NCBI GenBank assembly: GCA_027066695.1
Contig: JAMONE010000097.1
Span: 1 to 12,405, forward strand
Length of the DNA stretch: 12,405 nucleotides
Source of the DNA: Micavibrio sp.
Lineage (GTDB): Bacteria; Pseudomonadota; Alphaproteobacteria; Micavibrionales; Micavibrionaceae
Direction: 5' to 3'
Positions 1-8,474 of the stretch are shown piece after piece. A program made the position numbers and the translations under genes. Under the pieces are notes generated by a model. The model had not been told where the DNA came from. It did not search any database and saw only the letters and a program-made list of their open reading frames with translations. The first letter of the stretch is position 1. Every line of letters begins with the position of its first letter.

Positions 1-1
1 T

Positions 2-1789
2 ATCATTATTCGTTTTGGTGAATATGGTTATGATTCCGTAGAGGATACAGTGCTTTATCCCGATGAAACAGGTTATATTAGTCCACTATGCGGAGATATC
101 CGTATTCCAGTTGTTGATTTAAGTGATCCCGGTGGTAATCTTGCATCGCCAAAACGCGGTGGCTCTGATGCGATGCTGCAATTTTATTACCAGCTTATTT
201 TAGATCTTTGGTTCAATGATGACGATATGTTAATGTTTGCGCGCGCTTATGTTGAATCTGCCGTTGGTAGGGATGCTCATCATAGGGAGGGGTTTTGCGC
301 CTTGCCTATATCTGGAACAGGTTCAGGTGTTGAGGGGTTTTATGCTACAGCTCTAGAATGTATAGGGTCTGCCCCCACTAAAGAGTGGAAGCAGGCAATG
401 ATAGATCAGTACCAAGAAAATCTTATTGATAGAATTCATGAGGCTTGGGGAAATTACGTTAATAATTCTATTTACGGAAATATGACTGATGATATCTTGG
501 CTTATGGCTGGGGCGGTGCGGGTATTTGGTATAATAAAATTGCTGAGATTAATGGCGGTTGGATGGGCTCTGTCATGGCAATGCCAACTATGGACACCTA
601 TCCCCTTGCGATGGAACAGGTTCTGGAAGAAAAGAAAAAGCAAAATGAATCTATAAAGCATAACACGCGATTTGTTCCTACTGTTAAGGCGCAGTCTGGT
701 GATTCATCTCCTACATTTGTAAAAATAGGAGAGCCATTACTAGGGGTTGCTGTGCCATTGGCAAAAGTCTATTCATATTGGAATTCAGATGTTAAAAACT
801 TTGATAGCTCTACTCGCACAACGCATAAAAATATTTTTATGGACGCGCTTAATCGTTTGATGGGTACTGGCGGTATGGCTGCTATGCGGACATCGAATGC
901 ACAGTTACATCCCTTGGCTCAGCTTGTTATGGTTGGGAAGGGATTGGTTGATTCAGCCGTTATGAACTTGGCAGGCTCAACTGGATCGGCATTCCTTGGC
1001 GGTATGGCGGGAGCAATGGATGGGTATGATAAATCTGCCGCAGTTTTTGGCGCGGCAAGCGAGGTACTTCTTTCTACTGCATTTATGGGCTTAACGGCTG
1101 GATTTGTTTTATTCTATATCCTGCCATTCATGCCGTTTGTTTATTTCTATTTTGCGGTGGCTTCATGGATTAAGGCAATATTTGAGGCTATGGTTGGCGT
1201 TCCCTTATGGGCACTTGCGCATTTACGAATAGATGGTGATGGCTTGCCTGGGGAAGCTGCGCAAAATGGGTACTTTTTGATCCTAGAGATATTTATAAGG
1301 CCTATTCTAACTGTTGTTGGTTTGGTCGCGGCTGTTATTATTTTCTCTACTCAAGTTCGTATGCTTAATATGTTATGGGATTTAGTGACCGTAAATACTT
1401 CAGGGCATACGCCAACTGGTAATGATATATTGGGTATGTCTAATTTTACTGATGCGCGTTTTAGTCGCGGTATTGTCGATCAATTCTTCTTTACGGTGAT
1501 CTACACTATTGTTTGTTATATGATGGCACTCGCTTCGTTTAAGCTGATAGATAAAATACCCGATAATATATTACGCTGGGCTGGATCTGGTGTGTCTGCA
1601 TTTGGTGATATTAATCAAGATAATATAGATTCATTAAGTCGTTATGCTGCCATGGGTGGTATGACTATGGGGAATCAGGCTGCTGGCGCGGTTAAGAGCC
1701 TTGGCGGCGGACTTGGTAAAGTCACTGGCGGTGTTGTTAATAATGCGACTAAAGGGGAGGCTGGCGTAGCGAATCCAGCGACCAAATAA
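2..1789 (+). CDS. DotA/TraY family type IVB secretion membrane protein, paralogue 1 (5' partial)
   Basis: The reading frame is open from base 2, so the gene begins upstream. The GTG at 50 is an internal codon, because the residues before it (IIIRFGEYGY) align with IILRFG-like sequence near residue 395 of the third paralogue. About 595 residues are visible and roughly 390-400 are missing. Fragment residues 169-185 hold the family motif GWGGAGIWYNKIAEING. A membrane core follows at about residues 345-450, with PLWALAH at 401-407 and then GDGLPG. A last membrane segment ends in FKLIDKIPDNILRWAG. The tail is rich in Gly and Ala (AAGAVKSLGGGLGKVTGGV). By family, it is an inner-membrane protein of a Dot/Icm or IncI-like type IV secretion apparatus. 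The visible periplasmic part has three cysteines (fragment C30, C99, C120). The next paralogue starts 51 bp downstream, so an operon is likely. The family call is firm, but the choice between effector secretion and conjugation is open. Confidence 0.88.
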   Translation: MIIRFGEYGYDSVEDTVLYPDETGYISPLCGDIRIPVVDLSDPGGNLASPKRGGSDAMLQFYYQLILDLWFNDDDMLMFARAYVESAVGRDAHHREGFCALPISGTGSGVEGFYATALECIGSAPTKEWKQAMIDQYQENLIDRIHEAWGNYVNNSIYGNMTDDILAYGWGGAGIWYNKIAEINGGWMGSVMAMPTMDTYPLAMEQVLEEKKKQNESIKHNTRFVPTVKAQSGDSSPTFVKIGEPLLGVAVPLAKVYSYWNSDVKNFDSSTRTTHKNIFMDALNRLMGTGGMAAMRTSNAQLHPLAQLVMVGKGLVDSAVMNLAGSTGSAFLGGMAGAMDGYDKSAAVFGAASEVLLSTAFMGLTAGFVLFYILPFMPFVYFYFAVASWIKAIFEAMVGVPLWALAHLRIDGDGLPGEAAQNGYFLILEIFIRPILTVVGLVAAVIIFSTQVRMLNMLWDLVTVNTSGHTPTGNDILGMSNFTDARFSRGIVDQFFFTVIYTIVCYMMALASFKLIDKIPDNILRWAGSGVSAFGDINQDNIDSLSRYAAMGGMTMGNQAAGAVKSLGGGLGKVTGGVVNNATKGEAGVANPATK

Positions 1790-1840
1790 TAAAGGATTTT
1801 AAGAATTGATAGTTTTAAATAGAATAAAAAGTGAGGCTCA

Positions 1841-4738
1841 ATGTTTGGTTTATTAATGCCAGGTGGAATATTTCGTTACGTTGCAACGCCTGAAATTGGT
1901 TCAAGATTTCAAAGCTTATTCATGAGCGGGTTTCACTATGTTCCTTTCTTTATCGCAGTTGTCTATCAAATGGTTGGATTATTGCCGCGCTCTCACCCTT
2001 ATTTAAATCAATCAAATTTAGGTAGATACGGGATAAGGCACGTTGTTTTTGAGGCAGCAAGCAACATAAAATTTGGTCTTAAAAATATAGATCAGATAAT
2101 TATGTTTGCGGCTGTTTTAGTTGGGCTTGTTATATTTTTGGTGCAAATTCTATCGTTAGGATCATTTATGTTCCTACAGCCCGCCATAGCATCTATGCCA
2201 ACTAATTGGGCTGGATTTTTTACTATAGAAAACCCCTTACATAGAAGTCAGGATTTAGCATATCAAATGCTGGATATGGTGTTTGGTGTTCCTCATCCTA
2301 TTTTTCCTACACTTGGTTTTTTTGAATCATGTATTGGCTCACCTCTACCATGTCTGGATAATTTTGGTATTATCCCTGATATTGATTTATCATTAACCAC
2401 CGTTCCAACTGGCATGTCAGGCCAATTCGGACCATTATCAAGCACTGCATATACGCAATTTCCGTTTCCTTATCATTTAGGTATGCATCGTTTATTCACT
2501 GTCTATAGTAACGGACTTTTGGTTATTGCGGTTATGATTACATCTTATTTTGTTGTAACAGTGGTTGCAGAAACGGCGCAAAGCGGTACTCCCTTTGGTA
2601 AGCGGTTTAATAAAACATGGGCTCCGTTGCGTATTGTTATCGCATTCGGTCTCTTGATGCCTTTGGGTTCTAGCCTTAGTATCCCTGGGCTTTTTGGGTA
2701 TAGTGCTGGCCTTAATTCTTCTCAATATATAGTTTTATATGCCGCGAAATATGGGTCGGCGTTTGCATCTAATGGTTGGCGATTATTCAATGAAACATTA
2801 ACAACCAGCTATTTAGGTGAGCCATCTAGCTTGGTTACTGTGCCTAATACTCCAGAATTAGGGTATTTAACACAATTTATGTATGTTGCTAGAGTTTGTA
2901 AGGCTGCAAGTGATTGGTATGAAAAACAAATATGGCTTAAGGAAGCCACTGCTAATCATGGAAATTTACCAGATGAGCGCGCTGTTCACATGTATGCATT
3001 ATGGAAGAAGGATAGTGATGCAAATAATACATGGAAAGTGCCTGTTTCTGCTTTTTATAGTCTTTTAATTCTGAATAAGGATGCAGAATTTAATAATATA
3101 AGTTTTGTCTTTGGAATTAAGGGTGATAAATATACCGAGGATAGGAATAACGTCTCACCCGTTTGCGGTGAGCTTAACTTGCAGCTAACTGATCCAAGAA
3201 TTGGTGGCGCAATTCCCTTTATATCAGCAGAGCCTGGCCCATTGATGGTGCAAGAGGCTTATTTTGATCTTATTAAATGGTTGTGGTATGTTGGAATTGT
3301 GCCGTTATCACAGCCACCTATTCCACCAGAAATACTAGCAGCAGGTAGACGCCATTTAGAAGTTGCAGGGCGTAAAACTGAAGGCCTTGGCATACCTCCT
3401 ACTGATAATATTAGACTCAATTCTGAATATGTTCAGGCCATTAACAATAGTATGACAACATTTATGGAAGGCCGTATTGCCACGGCCGTAGATAGTCAAG
3501 CGGGTAGCACTAGATTAACGGCTAATGTTAATGATGATTTACCGCTTCTTTCTAGTAAGGGGTGGGCTGCTGCGGGACTTTGGTATAACCGCGTGGCTGA
3601 AATGAATGGCTCTTTAATATCGGCAACATACGCCGTTCCGACAATTATAAAATATCCTGCTATTCAAGAAGAAGTCTCCTCTCTTAAATTGAAATATAAT
3701 AAAGAGGTGGATGAAGATGATCAACATAAACCTGAGGCAACTGGTATTGCTGGTATAGCACATCTTTTGAAAGATGCGCATGGTTTTGAATTTGCCCAGA
3801 CATTATATACAGCAGAATATGAATGGGGCACTGGCGGTGTTACCAAGGAAAAGCTGAAAGGCAATGCATTTTTGGATGCTATATCCTCGATATTGGGACT
3901 TAATGGTTTATATGATATGCGCAAAAATCCTGATGCGCATCCTTTGGCAATGCTGGTTGGTATTGGCCGCTCTTTAGTTGAAAGTGCGATAAAATCACTT
4001 GGCTATGCTGCGATAGCATCAATGTTTGCGGCCTCTGGTGTGGCTGGAGCTTTGGGGACAATATCGGCGAGTTTCTTTGTTTCAATTGCAATGATGGGGT
4101 TAACCGTTGGATTTGTTCTGTTTTATGTTGTGCCATTTTTGCCGTTTATCTATTTCTTCTTCGCTGTCGGTGGATGGATAAAAGGTATTTTTGAAGCTAT
4201 GGTTGGTGCGCCATTATGGGCGTTGGCTCATATCAGAATTGATGGTGAAGGCCTTCCTGGGCAAGCTGCTATGAACGGCTATTATCTTATATTTGAGGTG
4301 TTCTTAAGACCTATTTTAATCGTGTTTGGGCTGCTTGCGAGTATATCTATATTTTCTGCACTAGTTAGTGTCTTAAATATTATATTCTCGGTCGTAACAT
4401 CAAATGTTGGTGGTTTTGATAAATCAGCAGAGATGGATCCTTCTATTGTTATAAAAGCATTGAACTTTTCTAAATCCAGAATTGATGAGTTTTTCTTTAC
4501 CGTTATTTACGCAATCATAGTTTACCTGATAGGTATGTCATCATTTAAATTGATCGATAATATACCGAATAATATCTTAAGATGGATGGGGCAAAGTGTT
4601 GCTACATTTGGTGATCAGCGTGAAAATCCTGCTGAAGGGCTGGTGTCAAAAACTACTGTTGGATCGCAGCAAGCCCTATCTAAGATTGGTGGCGGGCTGC
4701 AATCTGCTGTTCAGGGAGCTGGTAAAGTTGGATCGTAA
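1841..4738 (+). CDS. DotA/TraY family type IVB secretion membrane protein, paralogue 2
   Basis: A complete gene of 965 residues, close in length to Legionella DotA (about 1,050) and longer than IncI TraY (about 750). The start is the ATG after a weak GTGAGG site at 1831-1836, with a 4-nt spacer. Membrane segments are visible at about residues 31-49, 86-112, 222-245 and 262-275. A large hydrophilic, probably periplasmic domain runs to about 570. A C-terminal cluster covers about 740-850, with a last segment near 885-910. Motifs seen are LGRYGIRHVV (60-69), SGTPFGKRFN (248-257), GWAAAGLWYNRVAEMNG (574-590), PLWALAH (791-797), GEGLPG (802-807) and FKLIDNIPNNILRWMG. Cysteines C164, C171, C353 and C442 lie in predicted extracytoplasmic parts and are conserved in paralogue 3. 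No cleavable signal peptide is evident. By family, it is an inner-membrane component of a type IVB secretion system. It differs from paralogue 3 in lacking two later loop cysteines. The precise role of each copy is unknown. Confidence 0.92.
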   Translation: MFGLLMPGGIFRYVATPEIGSRFQSLFMSGFHYVPFFIAVVYQMVGLLPRSHPYLNQSNLGRYGIRHVVFEAASNIKFGLKNIDQIIMFAAVLVGLVIFLVQILSLGSFMFLQPAIASMPTNWAGFFTIENPLHRSQDLAYQMLDMVFGVPHPIFPTLGFFESCIGSPLPCLDNFGIIPDIDLSLTTVPTGMSGQFGPLSSTAYTQFPFPYHLGMHRLFTVYSNGLLVIAVMITSYFVVTVVAETAQSGTPFGKRFNKTWAPLRIVIAFGLLMPLGSSLSIPGLFGYSAGLNSSQYIVLYAAKYGSAFASNGWRLFNETLTTSYLGEPSSLVTVPNTPELGYLTQFMYVARVCKAASDWYEKQIWLKEATANHGNLPDERAVHMYALWKKDSDANNTWKVPVSAFYSLLILNKDAEFNNISFVFGIKGDKYTEDRNNVSPVCGELNLQLTDPRIGGAIPFISAEPGPLMVQEAYFDLIKWLWYVGIVPLSQPPIPPEILAAGRRHLEVAGRKTEGLGIPPTDNIRLNSEYVQAINNSMTTFMEGRIATAVDSQAGSTRLTANVNDDLPLLSSKGWAAAGLWYNRVAEMNGSLISATYAVPTIIKYPAIQEEVSSLKLKYNKEVDEDDQHKPEATGIAGIAHLLKDAHGFEFAQTLYTAEYEWGTGGVTKEKLKGNAFLDAISSILGLNGLYDMRKNPDAHPLAMLVGIGRSLVESAIKSLGYAAIASMFAASGVAGALGTISASFFVSIAMMGLTVGFVLFYVVPFLPFIYFFFAVGGWIKGIFEAMVGAPLWALAHIRIDGEGLPGQAAMNGYYLIFEVFLRPILIVFGLLASISIFSALVSVLNIIFSVVTSNVGGFDKSAEMDPSIVIKALNFSKSRIDEFFFTVIYAIIVYLIGMSSFKLIDNIPNNILRWMGQSVATFGDQRENPAEGLVSKTTVGSQQALSKIGGGLQSAVQGAGKVGS

Positions 4739-4771
4739 TTTTTACTTAATATTTACTAACGAAGTGATTTA

Positions 4772-7759
4772 ATGGCTATAACCAAAACAAATATTGCACG
4801 ATATAGTATGCTACCGGGGTTAGTGCCTCGGTTGCGTACTTTTATTGGCTCTGGTTTTGCTTTCTTGGCAGGATTGATGGCAGTAATATATCATAATGTT
4901 GGATTGATTCCCTCTGGGCATGAATATTTAAAGCCTGAAAATTTTGGTCGTTATGGCATAAGGCATGTGGTTGCCGAAGCTGGTAATAATCTGATCTTTA
5001 AAAAAGAACATATTGACCAAATATTTATATATTTTACAATATTAATTGGCCTTGTAATTGTTCTTATGCAATTTATTTTGCTGGTGGTATCTATGGTTAT
5101 GAGCCCTGTGATGGCGAGTAATTTTTACTCTATGTTTGTAGAAACTCCAATTGGGCATACGTCTGCGCAAGATATTGCATTTGTTGTGTTGGATAATGTT
5201 TTTGGCATTAAATCAATGTCTGGTGATGACACGGCAGGAGGGTTTTTCAACTCATGTATATCTGATTTGGGAACAGCTTGTGAGGATATGTATGGTAATA
5301 TTATACCATCTCCTACATCTTATCCGCTTCCTATGCATATTGCGTTACATAAAATGCTCCATTTTTATAGCTTGGGTATAGCCTTTGTCGCTGGCGCAAT
5401 AATTATTTATTTCGTTATAGCCATAGTGGGTGAAACAGTTACATCAGGCACGCCATTTGGGCGGCGTTTTAATAAAGCATGGTTTATTCCAAGACTAATC
5501 GTATTTTTCGCATTGATTGCCCCTGTGAGTGTTACAGAAAATAATGCGGGGGTTAATGTTGCGCAAATGTTGGTATTTACAGTTGCTAAGGCTGGCTCTA
5601 ATCTGGCTACTAATTCGTGGCTTAAATTTAATGATGAAGCAACTGTGGCAACATCTAATTTCCTTGGAAAAGAGCAATCGATGCTAGCTTTTGGTAATAC
5701 ACCAGAAGTTGGTGGATTAGTGCAGTTTATGCATGTTGTGCGTATGTGTATGTATGCAGAAAAACTCCTTAATGGTATCACTGTGCTTCCTTACATTGTT
5801 AGAGCGCATAATAGTGATAGTTCCTCGGTTAGATTAAGTAATGGCACTATTTTTGCTGGTGGCATGGCTGGTATGGGCGGAACAACTGATGATCATATTG
5901 ATTTTATTTCAACTAGTTTTGAAAAGGCAGTTGAATTTTCAAGATATAATACTGTGATTTTGCGCTTTGGTCACAGAAACCCTCCGCTTTTTAATATTTT
6001 GGATTTATTAAATGATCCTATTGGCGCATATGATGGTGAATGGGGATATGTTGAGCCAACATGTGGAGAGCTGCAATTTGATATAACATCACTTGATCCA
6101 TATATAATTGGATATGGCGCAATTTTAGGAATTCAGGAAAACCAGTATTTATTTATTCGCGAGCAACTTACCAATGTTGATCCGATGATGGATACTACGG
6201 CGCTTTGTATGGTAAGATCAATCGTGCCTTATGATATGGATGCTTCATGTTTAAGTGATAGCTACACTGTAACATCTTCTGGCGCACCGTATAATTTTGG
6301 GCATACGTCTACTACAAGCTGGTTAACGGGTAAGGCTATTAGAGCCTCTATGGAAAGGGCAAAGTCTAAAAGTAGATTTTATATTTTTGGCGAAGAAACA
6401 GATTGGGGGACTTATTCCCAAACAGGAACAAGTATAGTCAATGATATTAAAGTGGCACATGAGACTGCAACTTACGAGAATAACCTTCTTATGCCCGCAG
6501 CAATAAGAGCAAGAGGCTGGGCTGGTGCAGCGCTTTGGTATAATAAAATTGCTGAAATAAATGGTATAAACGCCGCAGCCATACAAAATATGCCAAGGCC
6601 ATTTAAATACCCCAAGGTAATGGAACAAATTGCTGTGCAACATAAGGCTAGTGATGCTAATTATTCATATGTAGATAGATTTAACCCCCGCCTTCAAAGT
6701 GGACAATTGGCAAATTTACCACGCCCTAGCGATCAAGCTCTAGCAGCGGCACTTTATAATGACTTTACTTTTTGGGCTACATCGTCTGCTCAGGAAGGCG
6801 TTCAGACAAGAGCGTCTAAAAATGTAATTCTTGATACCATTAATATGATGTTTGGAACACAAGGGTTATTAAATATTTTAGAAAATAAAGGCGTACATCC
6901 TTTGGCAATGCTTAGCTATACAGGAAGAGCGATGGTTGATGCCTCTTTAAGAAATTTATTTGCTGGAGTTGTCGGTCAAGGTGTAGGCCAGCTTTTGGGT
7001 GATAATATGGCAGGAAATTTAGCCGAAGCAATCGGAGGATTTCTTGTTCAGTTAAGCTTAGTTGGTCTTTCTATTGGATTTATGCTGTTTTATATTCTGC
7101 CATTAATGCCGTTCATTTACTTCTTTTTTGCATTTAGCGGCTGGATAAAAAGTATATTCGAAGCAGTAGTGGCAATGCCTTTATGGGCAATTGCGCATCT
7201 TAAATTAGATGGGGAAGGGCTTCCTGGGCCATTAGCAACAAACGGATATTTCTTACTTTTTGAGATATTGTTAAGGCCAACATTAATTATATTTGGGTTT
7301 TTGATAAGTATTTCCCTGTTTTCTGCTCTAGTGAATACACTGCATGATGTATTTCATGTTCTAACATTAACGGCATCAGGTTATGATATGGAGGCTGAAA
7401 TATTTACGGCGTCGACCACGTTGTCGGGTGGCTCTAATACTATGGCTTATTGGCGCAGTCCGCTTGATGAGCTGTTTTATACTGTGATATATACAATTCT
7501 TGTTTATATGATTGCGCTGTCTTGCTTTAAGCTTATTGACGAGATACCGAATAATATTATGCGTTGGATGGGTGTAACCGTCAGTACCTTCCGTGAAACT
7601 GCGGGCGATCCTGCGGGTGAGCTATCTGGTAAGATGTATAGAGCAACTCAAATGACAAATGCGCAAGTAACGCAGATGGTTGCACGTATTAGAGGAACAT
7701 CATCTGGTACGGAGCTGTCAGATGCTATGATGATAAATACAGTGGGTAATAAAGTCTAA
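4772..7759 (+). CDS. DotA/TraY family type IVB secretion membrane protein, paralogue 3
   Basis: A complete gene of 995 residues that starts 33 bp after paralogue 2. It has only a weak AAGTGA ribosome site (4762-4767), which suggests co-transcription or translational coupling. The architecture matches paralogue 2. Membrane segments lie at about residues 27-46, 84-112, 199-222 and 240-258. A long extracytoplasmic domain follows, then a C-terminal membrane core. Motifs are FGRYGIRHVV (58-67), SGTPFGRRFNKAW (225-237), GWAGAALWYNKIAEING (582-598), HPLAML, PLWAIAH (803-809), GEGLPG (814-819) and FKLIDEIPNNIMRWMG. The extracytoplasmic part has six cysteines: C162, C170, C326, C431, C479 and C493. 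The first four match those of paralogue 2. The tail after RWMG lacks the Gly-rich repeats of the other two copies and instead has polar sequence (ATQMTNAQVTQMVARI). Its stop codon overlaps that of the converging mlaC by 4 bp. The family call is firm, but its specialised role is not known. Confidence 0.92.
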   Translation: MAITKTNIARYSMLPGLVPRLRTFIGSGFAFLAGLMAVIYHNVGLIPSGHEYLKPENFGRYGIRHVVAEAGNNLIFKKEHIDQIFIYFTILIGLVIVLMQFILLVVSMVMSPVMASNFYSMFVETPIGHTSAQDIAFVVLDNVFGIKSMSGDDTAGGFFNSCISDLGTACEDMYGNIIPSPTSYPLPMHIALHKMLHFYSLGIAFVAGAIIIYFVIAIVGETVTSGTPFGRRFNKAWFIPRLIVFFALIAPVSVTENNAGVNVAQMLVFTVAKAGSNLATNSWLKFNDEATVATSNFLGKEQSMLAFGNTPEVGGLVQFMHVVRMCMYAEKLLNGITVLPYIVRAHNSDSSSVRLSNGTIFAGGMAGMGGTTDDHIDFISTSFEKAVEFSRYNTVILRFGHRNPPLFNILDLLNDPIGAYDGEWGYVEPTCGELQFDITSLDPYIIGYGAILGIQENQYLFIREQLTNVDPMMDTTALCMVRSIVPYDMDASCLSDSYTVTSSGAPYNFGHTSTTSWLTGKAIRASMERAKSKSRFYIFGEETDWGTYSQTGTSIVNDIKVAHETATYENNLLMPAAIRARGWAGAALWYNKIAEINGINAAAIQNMPRPFKYPKVMEQIAVQHKASDANYSYVDRFNPRLQSGQLANLPRPSDQALAAALYNDFTFWATSSAQEGVQTRASKNVILDTINMMFGTQGLLNILENKGVHPLAMLSYTGRAMVDASLRNLFAGVVGQGVGQLLGDNMAGNLAEAIGGFLVQLSLVGLSIGFMLFYILPLMPFIYFFFAFSGWIKSIFEAVVAMPLWAIAHLKLDGEGLPGPLATNGYFLLFEILLRPTLIIFGFLISISLFSALVNTLHDVFHVLTLTASGYDMEAEIFTASTTLSGGSNTMAYWRSPLDELFYTVIYTILVYMIALSCFKLIDEIPNNIMRWMGVTVSTFRETAGDPAGELSGKMYRATQMTNAQVTQMVARIRGTSSGTELSDAMMINTVGNKV

Positions 7760-8415
7760 TCTTCAGGACGCAAATGCGCCAAAAGCACTTCGATTTTACC
7801 GCCGCCGCGTTGTATTACAGAGGAAAAATCAGATCGCTGTGTCATGGCCATGCTTACGCCTTCGACCATAATATCAATTATTTTTAGCTGGCCGTCCTTT
7901 TTCTTGCGTACACGCCAGTCTATATCGATTTTAGCGCCTGTTTCTGGTATAAGGACAGAAGAAACCATAATGTCAGCTTTACCTGTAGGAATTGTCGAGA
8001 TGAGCTCTATTTGTTGTCCCTTATAGTTACTAAAGCGTTTTGAATAAACTTCTACTATCATGTTTTCAAATAGCTTTAGATATTCATTTTGCTCAGATTT
8101 TGTGCTGGTGCGCCAATATCGCCCTAGAGCAAATCTTGCAATGCTTTTCATATCAAAACTACTTTGAAGAAGATCTTTAAATTCTTTGTTACGTTTTTCA
8201 CCCGATAGATTTTCATTGGATAAAATCCCTAGACCTTTAGTTGTTAAGTCAGAAACGAATTTATGCGCACCAATTTCAAGCTGTTCATTCTTTGCTGGTA
8301 TCATATGTTTAGCAACATTTTGCGATTGGTTGTTGCCTTGAAATGCAAGTGATGATGTCGATATAGATATCGTAGCAATAACACTTAACGATAAAATAGT
8401 CTTATAATATAACAA
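7756..8415 (-). CDS. mlaC: MlaC/Ttg2D-family periplasmic phospholipid-binding protein
   Basis: 219 residues, close to E. coli MlaC (211). The N-terminus is a signal peptide: a short Lys-containing start, a hydrophobic stretch at about 8-20, and probable cleavage after SSLA (residue 24). The mature part fits the MlaC/Tol-tolerance family. It has FDMKSIARFALGRYWR at 87-102, a Trp-containing strand near 161-170 (AKIDIDWRVR) and the C-terminal VEGVSMAMTQRSDFSSVI region at about 184-201. MlaC carries phospholipid through the periplasm between the outer-membrane MlaA complex and the inner-membrane MlaFEDB transporter. The start codon is TTG. It is supported by an AGGAGA site 5 nt upstream and by the signal peptide, which no downstream ATG would preserve. 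mlaA lies just upstream on the same strand with a 91-bp gap. The inner-membrane Mla genes are not in the window. Confidence 0.9.
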   Translation of the reverse strand: MLYYKTILSLSVIATISISTSSLAFQGNNQSQNVAKHMIPAKNEQLEIGAHKFVSDLTTKGLGILSNENLSGEKRNKEFKDLLQSSFDMKSIARFALGRYWRTSTKSEQNEYLKLFENMIVEVYSKRFSNYKGQQIELISTIPTGKADIMVSSVLIPETGAKIDIDWRVRKKKDGQLKIIDIMVEGVSMAMTQRSDFSSVIQRGGGKIEVLLAHLRPED

Positions 8416-8420
8416 AGAAT

Positions 8421-8426
8421 TCTCCT
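8421..8426 (-). promoter_or_regulatory. Ribosome binding site that fixes the TTG start of mlaC
   Basis: On the minus strand AGGAGA lies 5 nt before the TTG at 8415-8413. It is the strongest Shine-Dalgarno match seen in the window. It supports initiation at TTG, since the next in-frame ATG lies about 37 codons later, beyond the signal peptide. Confidence 0.8.
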
Positions 8427-8440
8427 GTGGTGATATATAA

Positions 8441-8474
8441 AAATAACCCTTATTTATAGTATAAAGGGTTATTT
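8441..8474 (-). terminator. 11-bp perfect inverted repeat between mlaA and mlaC: weak terminator or operator
   Basis: AAATAACCCTT (8441-8451) and AAGGGTTATTT (8464-8474) are perfect reverse complements around a 12-nt loop. On the minus strand the second arm runs into ATTTTTATATAT, so the element could act as an intrinsic terminator for mlaA transcripts, although the stem has few G-C pairs. The loop contains the proposed -10 box of mlaC at its 5' end. The repeat could therefore equally be a protein-binding operator over that promoter. Termination followed by a fresh mlaC promoter is the simplest reading. Confidence 0.45.

Noticed and set aside
50..52. GTG at base 50 as the start of the first DotA-like gene
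   Set aside because: The frame is open to the window edge, and the residues before it align with the paralogues, so this is an internal valine codon.
1806..1825. TTGATA and TAGAAT before paralogue 2 as an internal promoter
   Set aside because: The spacing is only 8 bp, far too short for a sigma-70 promoter.
5407..5781. Minus-strand open frame of about 124 codons inside paralogue 3
   Set aside because: It lies wholly inside a well-supported gene on the other strand, has no recognisable domain, and its frame is a by-product of the membrane-protein codon pattern.
7701..7724. CATCTG...CAGATG inverted repeat near the end of paralogue 3, as a terminator for mlaC
   Set aside because: The stem is only 6 bp with a 12-nt loop, lies in coding sequence and is not followed by a T run on either strand.
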